64,000 nucleotides of DNA from Anseranas semipalmata (GCA_013399115.1 VXAA01005254.1:16344-80343); one strand, 5' to 3'; shown: positions 1 to 12,599, counted from the first letter of the stretch. Numbers and translations: made by a program. Notes: generated from the letters alone by a model not told the origin.

Positions 1-430
1 GCCTGGCCTTGAATGCCTCCAGGGATGGGGCATCCACAACCTCTCTGGGCAACCTGTTCCAGTGCCTCACCACCCTCTGAGTGAAAAACTTCCTCCTAAT
101 ATCCAACCTAAATCTCCCCTGTCTTAGTTTGTAACCATTTCCCCTTGTCCTATCACTATCAACGTGTGTGAACACGCGTTCCCCCTCCTGTTTATACGCT
201 CCCTTCAGGTACTGGAAGGCCGCAATGAGGTCTCCCCGGAGCCTTCTCTTCTCCAAGCTAAACAAGCCCAGTTCCCTCAACCTTTCTTCATAGGAGAGGT
301 GTTCCAGCCCTCTGATCATCTTAGTGGCCCTCCTCTGGACCCGTTCCAAGAGCTCCACATCCTTCTTGTGCTGGGGGCCCCAGGCCTGCACGCAGTATTC
401 CAGGTGGGGTCTCACCAGAGCAGAGTAGGC
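1..430 (-). mobile_element. CR1 LINE, 3' region, 5'-truncated and cut by the window edge
   Basis: Read on the minus strand this is the CR1 segment that follows the reverse-transcriptase core. It runs through the blocks for 'gtggagctcttggaacgggt', 'gagaagaggaggct'-like text and 'gaacaggttgcccagagagg', and ends with 'ggatgccccatccctggagg', which in CR1 lies shortly before the 3' tail. The tail itself is off the left edge. The match to remembered avian CR1 is close, so the copy is fairly young. The element breaks off at about 430, after a block meaning 'cctactctgctctggtgaga'; the DNA beyond is unrelated AT-rich sequence, the usual 5' truncation of LINE insertions. Open frames here (for example 164-445 plus) are antisense to the element and are not genes. 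Subfamily cannot be named without a library search. Confidence 0.93.
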
Positions 431-1017
431 AATGTATTTTCATAAAAATCATAGTTTTGTAGATATTTTAAAGCAGAAAGTCATTATTAAAAACAAGGAG
501 AAAATGAAGTGTTACATCCAAGATGTCTGCAGTTGGTTTGTAAATAGAAATGTAGAATACCTTGACAAGAACACAGCAGTATATTGCACCCATTAAATCA
601 AAACCATTTCCACTGATTCAGTAGTCCACAGCAGAGGTCACTTAACAAATATCCTAGAGTAGAATCAATATTTTGATTGTTCACCAGAATTTATGTCCAA
701 AGGCAGTCCTTTTCTGCCTTGTGTGTATTTTTAAAACAAAATATGCACACCTCTTATAGCATTTATTAGTGGGTTTTCACCAAACTGAGTAGATACTCAC
801 CACAGCATTGCTGATTGTATTTGTTTAGCATTTCAGCAAGAGGGAAAACTCTTTTCTGTGCCATGCCTGACAATTTTCCTTCTTGCAAGATCAGGACAGT
901 AAATTGTCTTCTGCACAGCCTCAAGGCAGGACAAACCAATTAATGTCAAAAAATGGGCAGGTTCACTTTTGAGGTGCTGCCATTTATGAAAAACCTATAG
1001 CTTTGGGGAACTCTAAC
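431..1017. other. Unique AT-rich DNA, no gene seen
   Basis: About 590 bp between the CR1 copy and the GAA tract. I see no coding frame, repeat family or splice-site pair here. Confidence 0.6.
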
Positions 1018-1027
1018 AACAGTATTA

Positions 1028-1150
1028 GAAGAAGAAGAAGAAGAAGAAGAAGAAGAAGAAGAAGAAGAAGAAGAAGAAGAAGAAGAAGAAGAAGAAGAAG
1101 AAGAAGAAGAAGAAGAAGAAGAAGAAGAAGAAGAAGAAGAAGAAGAAGAA
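1028..1150 (+). repeat. (GAA)41 pure trinucleotide microsatellite
   Basis: There are 123 bases of uninterrupted GAA, 41 units. It sits at the head of a longer purine-only tract. Pure GAA/TTC arrays of this length are known to form triplex (H-DNA) structures and to be length-unstable. The apparent poly-Arg, poly-Lys, poly-Ser, poly-Leu and poly-Phe frames on both strands are products of the repeat, not proteins. Confidence 0.98.
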
Positions 1151-1235
1151 AAAAAAGAAAAAGAAGAAGAAGAAGAAAAGGCAAGGAAAGGAGGCAAGGA
1201 AAGGAAGAAGAAAAAAGAAAAGCAGAAAGATAAAA
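1151..1235 (+). repeat. Polypurine tail of the GAA array
   Basis: Impure A/G-rich sequence with AAG, AAAG and AAGG steps and only a few C or T bases. It looks like a decayed or expanding edge of the adjacent GAA array, extending the homopurine tract to roughly 200 bp. Confidence 0.85.
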
Positions 1236-2740
1236 TAAGAGACCTCCCTCAAAATGAACATGAGAAGTTTGATGAAAAAGAAGTAGCAAACCAAGTGTCA
1301 ATTACTCATCTAGTATCATTTTAAGTAACATGTTCTGGGTGGTTTGAATGTATGGATCTGAATATTCCAACAAAGGAAATTTTCAGGTAATCGTTATGTA
1401 AGACATTTCACATTTGTAAAGACAGCTAAAATTCCATGAAATTGAGGTATTCATAGCCAAAATCTACTGAGTTCTATACATATGAAAAGGCAATTAACAA
1501 TTGCATAATAGTAGTTAGAGATGAGACTCATCTGACAAAACATGCACCATATCTACATCTTCACTAGTTGCCTGATACTTCCTTTACAAATAAATTATTC
1601 CGAAGAATAATTCACTTTATCTCACAGAAAATACATAAGATGAAACAGGTTTTGAAGCACATTTCTCTCCACTGACTATAAACAGCGCTTATAGCAACTA
1701 GCTTAGCTGAACATGTGTACAGTACTGGGTGAGATGAATGCCATCATAAGCTACTACAGGAAGGAATTCTCTACCAGCAACAGGGAATAATGAAAGATTA
1801 TCCATCTAGAAGGATTAAGGGATTATATGAACAAAGGAGTAGGTGACTGCTTTATTTACTTTCCCTTATAAGGCACATGATATTTTTACCTTACCAGGCT
1901 CTGAGAAGAGCTATTGTATTACAGGTTAAATGTGGTGGTTTTGTTTTTTTGGTTCTTTTGTTTTGGTTTGGTTTGGTTTGGTTTGGTTGTATGTTTCTGA
2001 CTTACAGTATCTTAACTCTAAGAAATCAGAAGGTTTTGCATCAATTTCCTACTGATGCCAGATAATAAAGTATTAATAAAGCTTTTTTTCCCCCTTTTCA
2101 GCTGAACTGCACAGTGCAGATATATAAAGCTATATAGAAATACTTCGAAAATTCTGAATATATAAAGGATGCTGCAGTTTTTCTGGTAGTACAAAAATAG
2201 GAAGCTGTCATCCAACTCTACATGTGCCTAGCCTTCATCCTGGATACAAAAACTCACTCTGTTCTGAATTCTTTATTGTTATGAAAGATGTAGCATTGAC
2301 GTTGCAGAAAAAGAGCTTCTGATGCAAAACCGGTGACCTGACACAACTGTTAATAAAAAGTCGACTTTAATGGTTCAATAGCAATAAGTATCCTTCATAA
2401 GCAATTTAATAGGAAGCCTATAATGGCATTAAAACCCAAATGGGATTTTCATTCATGAGACCTTCATTCTAAGGAGGGCTCAGAAAAGACAAGAAAAACT
2501 TGCTGAACCTCTAGACTGGATGAAATTTTTTGCCTTCTGTACTATGACACAGGACAATATACCTACAAGATTTCTGAATGGCATGAGTTTCCAGACTTAA
2601 CTAGTTTCCATAATATTAATAAAAAATCTGGCATGAGCCATGTGTGTTCTGGAACAAATAGGGACACCCCCAAAGTGCTGGATATATATTTTTTTTCTGT
2701 TTCTTTTTCCTCAATTAAAAATACAGGTAACATCTCTTCT
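1236..2740. other. Unique AT-rich DNA with a short GGTTT array
   Basis: Mostly unremarkable AT-rich sequence. The only clear structure is a G/T-rich stretch at 1930-1990 that includes about five GGTTT units (1960-1988). Small open frames at 1877-2065 and 2018-2215 are short and without recognisable domains. Confidence 0.6.
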
Positions 2741-2752
2741 ATCTTTCCACAG

Positions 2753-2784
2753 ACCCCCTTCTGAGGAAGCTGTTGGAAAGAGTA
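2753..2784 (+). other. Candidate micro-exon (weak)
   Basis: A pyrimidine-rich run ending in CAG (acceptor AG at 2751-2752) is followed 32 nt later by GTAAGT at 2785-2790, a full consensus donor. A 32-nt internal exon is possible, but nothing nearby gives a reading frame or gene context, and such pairs also arise by chance over 64 kb. Confidence 0.12.
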
Positions 2785-2819
2785 GTAAGTCTTAAACTCA
2801 GACAGTGTTGTATCAAAGG

Positions 2820-2950
2820 TGGCTGGAAGACTGAGGACATATAAAGAAGAGGCAGCACCCTGAGCACCTGCTCTAACTAGACCTGCTTTGGGCAGGTGGT
2901 TGCATCAGAAGACCTCTGGAGGTCCCTTGCAACCTGTGTGATTATACAGC
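2820..2950 (+). mobile_element. CR1 LINE 3' end, degenerate
   Basis: The plus strand carries the CR1 terminal block: a 'cctgagcacctgctctaact' equivalent, 'agacctgctttgggcagg', then 'gacctctggaggtccctt', with 'gtgattatac' where the ATTCTATG-type tail should be. About 100 bp are clear (from about 2850); the upstream limit is uncertain. Several substitutions and the eroded tail make it older than the copy at position 1. Confidence 0.85.
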
Positions 2951-3165
2951 CCCTTACGTCTGAGTTACAGAATCCACTACTAGTGTCTCCAAATCCTTGT
3001 CATCCTTGGGATAAGCGTAAGGCTAGTGTGGGAGATCAAGCTGGAGGCTAGGTAAGGTTAGTCACAACCTGAGACAGAGTCTGTCACCTCCCTAGAGACC
3101 AGTGCTTTTATCTTTTCTTCTATTCCAGCTCAAAATAAATTGGCTCAGTTAAAGCATTTGTGCGC

Positions 3166-3193
3166 TTTTATTTATTTATTTATTTATTTATTT
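3166..3193 (+). repeat. (TTTA)7 microsatellite
   Basis: Seven uninterrupted TTTA units on the plus strand, in AT-rich DNA between two CR1 relics. Confidence 0.95.
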
Positions 3194-3524
3194 GCTGGAA
3201 CAAAGAGAAATAGACATCTTATACAGCACTATCATTGGTTATGATACAGAAATTACAATCTAAGAAATAAATCTACATCCATGTCAGAAAATCCACTGTG
3301 ACAGAGCAAAAGGTTTACATCCTAACTTACACATGTGGACAGACTTAGTGAAATGACGGAACCAGCATGAAATACTAAAAGGGAATAAATCAGAACTGGA
3401 AGGAGATAAACTAAGAGAGGAGATACGTGAGGAAAAGGAGAAAACTCGCCTCATGATAGTACAAAGCATTATAAGGCATGCATTGGCAAACAATAACCAT
3501 TGAAAGCATCCTGCAATGAAATGC

Positions 3525-3785
3525 TAGCCTGTGGAATTCATTACCATGTATGTATCTGAGGTCATAATCTCAGCTAGATCAAATCTTAAAAAAAAGCCTG
3601 GACAACAGCATCTAGAGTTTCAGTAGATATACTACAAATTTAATAAAGTGCATGAAACCTCACGCTGAGTTTTCCAGCAAAATTATCTTGCAATATGTAA
3701 AATTCAACGCCTACTCAAAAATTTCTTCCTCTTTCAGATGCAGCTGATGTTTAGCTATACCCTGATCCTCTGTGACAGTTCCCAT
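3525..3785 (+). mobile_element. Ancient CR1 relic
   Basis: A heavily diverged stretch. 'cctgtggaattcattaccat' near 3530 matches the old amniote CR1 block before the 3' end. It is followed by a region resembling 'aaaagcttagcaggattcaaaaaaggattagac', and near 3725 by 'cttcctctttcagatgcagc', which recalls the 'cttcctctgaagca' block close to the CR1 3' end. Order and orientation agree. The match is from memory and identity is low, so the ends are approximate. The conventional call is an early amniote CR1 copy, much older than the minus-strand copies here. Confidence 0.5.
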
Positions 3786-3799
3786 GTTCCAAAGGAGAC

Positions 3800-6700
3800 A
3801 GAAATGATAACAGAGCAAGCTGGGAAGTAGATGATTCCTGTTAGTTACAAGCATATTTGCATTCAAAATAAATCAACTAATTCTTGGGAAGGAAAAAAGT
3901 CTGCAGTAAGATAGCCTGGGGGAGACATTTTAGGATGGAACTAGAAAACTCACAGGCACACACCAGAATCTGAAGCTTTGGACTTTGGTGACAAAAGAAA
4001 AACATGGCCTAAAACAGTGGAAATGTATAGCAGTAGTAGGTCTTCCTCTAGTCTGTGAGCACATGACAAAATTCTCCAAGATTTTAGAACTGGAAAGAAA
4101 ACTTAAGGTTTTTATATTAGTCTGTACCCCTCACACAGATAATATATATTCTTAAACTTTGAACTCTAACATCCTGTCAGAAACAAGGAATTTATGATTC
4201 TGGAGCCGAGTATTTTCTTATGAGATAAGAATACTTCTTTTACTTGTTTGCATCAGGAGTCCCTGAAGAACACCAACATGTGAAAGAACAGCCAGTTGTA
4301 AAAGCCAGTTGTATCCCTTTTGAAGATATGAAAAATGTCTAATGTGGAAAGACTGTTTTAGATTATCCAATTGTATCTACAATATGTAGGTGAAGTGATT
4401 ACTTCTCTAAATCTATTATCAGTTTTGGATTTATCATTTAGAAAAATGGTCCTCCCACAGATAATGCTTACAGCAATTTGAAAGAAAGCAAGCCATGCTT
4501 TCCTCTGTACCCTAAATTAGGGCTACTGATCATGTTTTCTTTTCTGACAACAGCTATCTACACATGATGACTGTATTAATCTAGCTAAACAAAATTTTGC
4601 AAATCCCTATTACAGACCTGTTAAGCCTTGAAGTTTGGCCACTGTACACTCTTGGTAATAACATAATTTGAAATTTCTGGATAAGATACATTCCATCTCT
4701 ATGCATGTTCACAGAACTGTAACACAGCAGGGGTATATAGGTTTGGGAAAAGAAAGAAAGAATTAAAGTATTTTTTTATGTTATTTAATTGGTAAATTAC
4801 ATAAAAGTGGGGGATTGACAGTTCTAGGTACATTCTGAGTCAGTTCACAATGATGTATGTAACATTTCTAATCACTCCAACAAATGCTGTTCATGCCGCA
4901 TCAGTAACTCCAAAGAAAAATTATTTTTAATCTTCTGAATATTCATATATGCATCATATATAGGTAAGCCATACAATCATAGGCAATTCATGCATCTGTT
5001 GTCTGTTAAAAGCAGGCAACTATATTTACATTATCAAAATTCATTGCAAATGTGGAGTTAAATATATTGATAATAGAGATGTGAACTATGATATCCTGCA
5101 ACTACAGAATGCCAGTCTGCCGAGAAGAGGAATAGTTTACCATCTGTTATCTTATTTCCTGAATTTAATTTGCATTGTGATTTGTATCATTGCATTATTA
5201 ATCAAATGCCTATCCACCATGTGATTTTCAGAAGGTGAAGGTTGCTATTAATATTCACGAATTGGCTATTTCATGAGGTGAACATTTCCATTTCTTGCAA
5301 AAAGATCTCAAATTATAAGCAGGAGGTTTTCAAAGTATTTTAAGTTGTATTCTTGTCCCATTTGTTTTATCTTTTCATAATAAAATATAATTTAACCATA
5401 GGAGATAATCTCTAAAAAAATAATACAAAAAACACTAATAATTCAGATGGTTTATTTAGAGAGATAAAATCTCTGTGACACCCAGAATATGGAAAAGAAT
5501 TACGCAAATCTGATTGTATTTAAGTCAAATAATAATTACTGTTCTCCTGTCACTGTAGAATAATGATTAAATAGATGTTGAATTGTAGTCATCTGCTACA
5601 GAAGCCTAATAAAACTCCATTACATCAATAACAAAATCATTATCTAGGTTGCGAATATAGCCTTCCCTACTTTCATTTGAAGACCAAAAAGTGTCAGAGA
5701 AAATAAAATAATATTGGTATTTAATTAACCTAAGGAACCTAAATATTAAGAAAAAAAAAAAAAAAACAACTAGAATAAATTCCACATAAAGTAGAAGCAA
5801 TTAGACTTACAACATTAGGTTTAAATATCTCTTTATAAAAAAAATAAAAAATAAAAAAATCAGTAGAGCATTTTTACTTCCCTTTTAACATTTATTTGTT
5901 ATTACATATATTAATTCAAGTTAAATCTTTTATGTTTTTAATATAATAATTTCACTTTGATCCACCTCTTCCCAGTGAAGCTGTATAACTGTGCCAAAAG
6001 GAGTTGTGGGTGTAGGGGGTCAGCGTGGGACAGTATGACAAATGTAGGCATCTCCCACCAAGCAATCAGAGCACTCTGAAGCACAAGGGAGTCTTAGCTT
6101 CTTGGCTTTATTCAGATACATTTTATATTCAACAACAAGGCCATAAAATGCAGTGGAAGTAGAAATGAAAGTCCTAGACTAGGCAAGTGCTGAAACTACA
6201 TAACTATTGTACAAGAAGGAGGGGGAGGGAACTCCCTCATTTCCTCCATACAGTGGTGCTCATCCTTAACTGACACACCCAGCAGAGCTGCTTACAGAAA
6301 AGAGACATTCTTCCAAGGAGATGATTTTGTACCTCCTCAAGCTGAAGAGGGGACTGAACCAGGATTTCTCACTTCCCAGAAAAACAAGTACTTGCTATTA
6401 GATAAGCAAAGGTCAATACCATCCCCATCCCTCCTACTTTGTGAAAACCTGTTACAGAAATTTCAGATACTTTGGGACTATTTTCTTAAGTTATTGTGAG
6501 GGATTTAATGAAGGAGTGACTGGAGGTGGAGTGCTGTGTGGATTTTGGTCTGAATGTGTGAAATGCTCAGCGTAGGAAAGACTGAACCATTTATTATCAT
6601 ATAGAAGTTCACAGCTCTAACTACTTGGGAAACTTTGCAATTAAAATGTAAGGCATCAAAGAGGCCAAGCTGAGCACTCAGTTAGGCAATGACATGCATT

Positions 6701-9700
6701 TCATACCACAACTTCAGACTTGAATTCAATCAGCTAAGACCTTTATTGTGTTTAGTCCTTTTTTTTTTTTTTTTTTCTCTCTACATCTCCAAGGCCACCT
6801 CTGACAGTGTATTCCCTATTTTGAACAAAGAAGTTCAAGGAAGTTCCTCACTGCAGCAAAATTGCACTCCTGGAACTACTGCACTGGTATTGCCCCATCC
6901 CTTGCCTGCATGCAGTCATATGCTGGCAGAATTTTGTGCAGCATTGTTCATGCTCTCAGTAGCTCAGAAACTACGCAGGACATAAATATTTATAAATAAG
7001 TTTTTATAAGCTCTCTTTTTATTTTACTTTAAAAGCACCCCTCCTCCTAGCATAACAACAGAGTATGAGCATAAGCACATAATTACGTTAATGGCTGCTG
7101 ACAGTAAAAAAATATTGCTATTGACTAGTTGCTCAGAAACTAAGGTTCTTAATAATCCCTTGTTAGAACTTATTCTGTCAAAGAAGAGATCACAGTCATA
7201 GGGTATGGAAGCAGATGGCCAGGATTACATACCTTTGGGGAGAAAGGAGAAGTAATCCATTTGTAAGTGTAGTGAAAGATAGATGGTGAGGGGGCAAAGA
7301 TTTAGTTGCATACACAAATAATTCAGTGATAGGAGCGTATCTCAAGTCCATCTCTATGGGGGATTTCGGACACAAACCAAGAGATGAAATGAGTTTAGAT
7401 GATGGTATGACCTTACAGTGTTTACCACTTGGTTAACTTAGTGACTGTATGCTATGTTTTGATAGTAGTAGTGCAGTCTCCTGCAATACATATGTAGTAA
7501 CATTGTTTTTATTTTTTTTCTTTTTTAGTGTTCCTGGCTAAGAAGTATCAAGTGAAATAAGTGCAGCTGCTTACTTACACTTACTTACACTGGTATATAT
7601 GAGAGTTAAATCAGCCTAAGGAAAATGTACCACTATCCAAATCAGAAAACAAAGTCATCAGCTACACTTCAATCAGTACAGGCTTGCAGAAAGCAGTAAG
7701 TCAGCAGCAGCAATCAAGTCATATTTTCCAATCAATTACTTCAGTAAACATGGTGTAACAATTAGCAACTGAAGACCTGAGGCTTCAGTGAACCAGTTAC
7801 TATAAAAAAATTAAAATTATTAATATGAAATATAATGGTCTTAGTTGAGATTGAGCCTTGAGGTTGCGTTAGGACTAAGATAAGCAGTCCTGAAAGACTT
7901 CTTGAGGAGATGGTTTAATTTTAGCTGTGGCGTAATCAGCAATAGAAGCATCACTTAAATCAGCCACCACTTGATAACTTATATAGGATGTGAAAAGCCT
8001 GATTCAAACAGGACTTATGGGAATCTGGTTGTACCAATACTTTAATCACCGCTGAGACCCAGTCCTTGGCACTGCAATGTGATCCCTTCTACCATTCAAT
8101 TGTAAGAATGGTCCCTTGCCATTTTTGGGTCAAAACAAATGATTTTCTGTCCCCAAAAAACTCCTATACACAGTTAAAAGGTTAGCACAGACCAAGGACC
8201 AGTCTTAGTATGAAATGTGGTTATGTCTGTCTTTTCTGAGAGGCTGCTAATGGTTGTTAACTTAGACACCATCTATTCTGTACCAGCTGGGCTCAGTGGT
8301 CTTGCCACAGCTCAGTTTGTGAATACAGATGCAGATATTTTTTTGCTAACAATCATATATTGACATGAAAATAGTCATGATGATCCACTGTTTCAGCAGT
8401 TGGTTTTCAGAAGCTGAATAGTTCACTGACTATAAGGCTTAAAAAAAAAAAAAATGCTAACTAAAAACCATAAACTAAAAACCCTTAGATCCTTGCAAAA
8501 TTAAGGGACACACAGAGTGCTGCAGGAATTGCTGTATCAATGACATTCTCCAGGATTCACCTGCTGTGACACAAGAAATTACTCCTTTCAATGATCTTGT
8601 AAAAGATCTTTCAATACATCCTAGTAACTACAGTAGTAGCCATTTTCTTTATCCAGAGTATGTCTTGTTTATAGCAGTCTACAGAAGATCTTACAAGACT
8701 TACAAAGTGATATTGTTATTGCCCAGAAATTATCCATCTTAGGATCACTCTGGCTTTTTTACAATTTTGTTACCTTAGCCACTCAAACATTCTGGATCAA
8801 ATAACATTATTAGATTTCTCATCAGTTCAGACTGAGGAGGACCCAAATTTTAACTAAAACTCTTATGAAAACCTATCACAATTACCATACAACATTTTTT
8901 TTTCCATTCTTACCATTATTATTCCTGTGATGATTCAGTCCCCCACTATATAAACAGTGCTCTGAGTTTTTGTCATTATCAGTCATCAGTATATTCCTAA
9001 TTTTTGCACAAGGATGTTAAGGAAATGTTTGATAATATCTGTACGAAAATGAGTCCTTGAAGAAGGCAAAATAACAAGCTCTGCCCTATTCAATAACCTC
9101 TTTATTTAACAAGACCTATTGTTGCTGTTGTCATTTCCAGTATTAACATTAATAATAATAATAATAATAAATCCTTAATGCCTTGATGTTGTTTACCAGG
9201 TTGAGATAAAAATTCCCTATATAGGACTGTATTGTATTCTTCACTGTATTCCCAATAAATTATGCTTACTGCATTTTCTTGTCTTTTCAAAGGAAATTTA
9301 AAAAAGTGCATAGTGAGGACAACATTTTATTGGCAGGTAATTAAGCTAGAAGAAGACATGAGGCACAACTTCCTACACAAAATTTCTATAGCAGCTGTTT
9401 CTGACTGCAACAGCAGCACTGTGGGGCATAGATCCTGACATGGTTTCATAAGGCTCTGCAGAACCAAACCTGGCCTCTTTTTAGCATGAAGATACATGAT
9501 GCCTCACTGCCTGGGTCTACTAGAATTAAGGTTGAAAGAGGAACACTCCTTTCTAACAGCACAATTATACCACCCAAAACAGACTTTAATCTTAGATTAC
9601 TCTTTTAAATGAAGTACTTTTAAATAGAAAGACAGGAAGGAAGGAAATGAGAAGGATATATATTTTAGCAAACCACAGTCTCTCATTCAAACGGATCATT

Positions 9701-10560
9701 TCAGTTTCTGTGCAAATTGTAAAAATATTCACAGTGATTTGGACTTGAGGAGTCCATCTTCATTATAATCATTGTCATCTTCATCGCGATCATGTTAAAT
9801 CATAAAAAGACTTGTTTGAAAGCTGTCCAGGTTGATCTCAAAAGCTTTTCTGGTCATTGAGGAAGGTAATAACACATAGCATGCTAGCACTTCATCAGAA
9901 TATCTCAAATTACTTTTCAAAGCAGGTCATGAGCTCATTACCTTTATATTGTTTCAGAAACTTGAGGATGGAGTGGAAGTCACTCAGCATATGTCAGTGG
10001 TAGGGCCAACTCTAGAGTACAAACTGAAAGACAAGGATGCAAGCCTTATCTTCCTCCACTGTTCTTCAGACCTCCACACCTTACCTTCCGATATTCTACT
10101 TTCAATTAACCACTGTGGGTATTTATTCACCGCTTTTATAAGCCTACTAACCTGAACCATGTGACTTGCTGGAAGTTAGAAATCCTTTCTCCACTGAAAG
10201 TTACAGATGTCTGTAGAACTCACAGAAAGAGAATAACAAGCTTCTCCTTACTACTAATGGAAATGGTTAAAATTGACAGTTTCTAGAACTGAAACTTGGG
10301 CACATTTCTGGGTGATAGTGATTTGTTTTCTTTACTATCATCACCTTAGTTGGTTGCAGGTCTCAGCAAGGAAATCAGGAATTGAATTTTCTTAGACATA
10401 GTACATAACTCACTATTGAATGTTATTTACAAGACAGCCCTTTCAGCTGCATATTACCATAAATGTCGTTGCTGTCACCACAAAGCTCAATTTGGAGACA
10501 AGAAAATACCCGTTCATGAAACCATGGATTCTGGAGGTTTGAAGTTCAGTGGAATGCACT
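3800..10560. other. Long unique AT-rich tract, no gene seen
   Basis: Nearly 7 kb without a recognisable repeat family or coding region. It contains A16 (5751-5766), T18 (6759-6776), a perfect 10-bp tandem pair at 7571-7590, an A run near 8441 and (AAT)7 (9150-9171). A T-rich acceptor-like site lies at 7505-7528, but no donor with an open frame follows it. The stretch around 5130-5290 is free of repeats and could be conserved noncoding DNA, with nothing specific to prove it. Confidence 0.55.
9150..9171 (+). repeat. (AAT)7 microsatellite
   Basis: Seven AAT units in an AT-rich context. Confidence 0.92.
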
Positions 10561-10571
10561 AATGCTTCATG

Positions 10572-10635
10572 CCAAAGAGCACTCCCCTGCACTGATCTGG
10601 CTTCCAAAGAGCACTCCCCAGCACTGATCTGGCTT
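10572..10635 (+). repeat. Tandem duplication, 2 x 32 bp
   Basis: Two adjacent 32-bp copies, 10572-10603 and 10604-10635, start with 'ccaaagagcactcccc' and end with 'gcactgatctggctt'. They differ by one base (T versus A after the CCCC run), so the duplication is recent. No transposon ends are visible. Overlapping open frames on both strands in 10559-11060 have no recognisable domains. Confidence 0.95.
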
Positions 10636-10639
10636 GTAG

Positions 10640-12276
10640 AGTGACACTGTTAGAATGATCCCTGGCACAATCAAATTCACTGGGGTACATGTAGCTTGGT
10701 GTTGCTCCCTGTATGCTTGGCTGCTCTTTATCTTCCCAAACCATAGGCACAGAAGCCAGGACTTTAGCTGTGAAGACAAAGGTAGAAGAGGCTTTACATA
10801 TTTTGACCTTTACCTTATCATCCATCATTACGTTGTCTCACCCATTCAACAGACCCACCTTTTCATTAAAACTCTTTTGTGTTAGAAGACTTCTAAAATC
10901 CCTTCTCTTAACTATGAGTAGTTTTAGCTTCAGGTGGGCTTTGACCTTTCTCCTTTGTCCCACTGTGTGTGAAACATGCTTTTACACACTTCCTTTGTTG
11001 TCTATCCTTGTTTCCATCTTTTATGTCTCCTTTTTGCATTTTAGTTCTCCTCTGGTATGATCTTTTTGATATTGAAGCAAGATAATACTTTTATTTGGTT
11101 GCATACTAAATGCATCAATGGAAGTGACCAGAAGAATGTCACTCTATTTAAATAGGCAATAAAAAATGTCATACTTGGCCAGCCCTCATTTTAATGAGAC
11201 TAACATTCATCTTATTATTTCTAGTAACTCTTTAAAATTCAGTTGAAATCAAAAGCCCAAGTAATAAATGTCTACCTCAGTCACTGTCTGTTAGATGTGA
11301 GGCAAACGGCTGGAATTAGAATGAGCTGGTAGACCTGAAGAAGCTTGATTGATGGATTTTGAAACTATAGCAAATTCAGCTAAATCTACCTACAAAAATT
11401 GTTCTTCAACAAGGCTGAAACAGTAAAAAACATAAATACTAACATACTAGCATGCCTACACATCCATTTCCAAATATGTGCATAGCTGCAACATCAAATG
11501 CTGTATCTGACTACCTTGATAAGCCAAACGATAGGGTTCAAGATTGTGGGACACAACATTACTCTCTGTGAAACAAAATCCTACTGATGTTTGAAACAAA
11601 ATCTTTCAGATGTCTATTTATGGTGGTGTATTCAAATAACAAGTCAAGTGAATGTATCGATGCTCTCCAAAGAACATGTAATTCAGATAATATTTCATTA
11701 GACTGCTCCCCTTCTAAGTAGGAAAAACACATTTCCTGGGGTATATTTGCTCAACAATAGGTGAAAAAGAATGAAACTTCTCAGAGGCAAAGACTTGGTT
11801 CTCTGTCCTAGACAGGTCTGGAGAGTGCATTCATAACAAATGATGCTCACAAGAATCATGACTACAATAGACTGATTTTGAATGCATCAGTTCAACAGTG
11901 CAAATATTAGCTTTGTTGTGAAAGTCATTGGCAAACAGCAATAAAACTCCAAGATCTGATAGATTTTTTTTTAAATTACAAGAGTATCCATCTCTCATTT
12001 AAGAGATATAATTTTAGAGCATGTTTTTCAGAGAGTGCTGGAGAAACCGTCTCACAAAAAATAATACTGAAATCTTGACTTGAAGAGATGCCACCACATC
12101 TGTGCTAAAAACAGAGGGAGCGTTACACACTTCAAATGTACTTAAATTTAGTTTTCATGAGTTATGTTTTGATTGAATTGAAAGTTACACTTCCCTCCCA
12201 TGAATACAAAACCAGTCCTCTTTTACTCAGCACGATTACTAATGCATACTGCTTCCTTGTTTTTTCTTGGAATTAG
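10640..12276. other. Unique DNA, no gene seen
   Basis: AT-rich sequence with scattered short frames, including a 115-codon frame at 10713-11060 of hydrophobic, T-rich composition. No family, splice pattern or repeat is recognised. Confidence 0.5.
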
Positions 12277-12595
12277 TGTCACTTCAGTGCTTCTTGTATG
12301 TATGCCAGATCTCTAGATCCAGAAACAAAATGGTGTGTTATGATACTCACACCACTTCCAACTCATGGGATCCCAGGATATACCTATTTTGTGTGGTCTA
12401 TGGGAGGCATGTTGGAAGTGATCCTGAACTATCCAGTGGGCAGAGAAAGAAGCCAACTCCAGGAGCCAGCAGATGAAAACCTGCCCAGTCCAGAACACGA
12501 GAGGTACATACAGTGTGCTGTAGTAGCCTCAATCCTCTGGATATGAGAGATAAAATCAGTTACAGAATACTATGAATTTATGTTCACTCAATCAG
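12277..12595 (+). other. Candidate transcribed exon, function unknown
   Basis: The segment lies between a T-rich run ending in 'ggaattag' near 12276 and a strong donor, CAG|GTAAGG, with GT at 12596-12597. It is GC-richer than its surroundings. A plus frame from 12298 is open to a TGA at 12544-12546 and encodes a hydrophilic Pro/Glu-rich stretch near its end, but the donor lies beyond the stop. A noncoding or untranslated exon is therefore more likely than a coding one. No homology is recognised. Confidence 0.15.
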
Positions 12596-12599
12596 GTAA

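Noticed and set aside
984..1301. Poly-Arg, poly-Ser, poly-Leu and poly-Phe frames
   Set aside because: Products of the (GAA)41 array and its complement.
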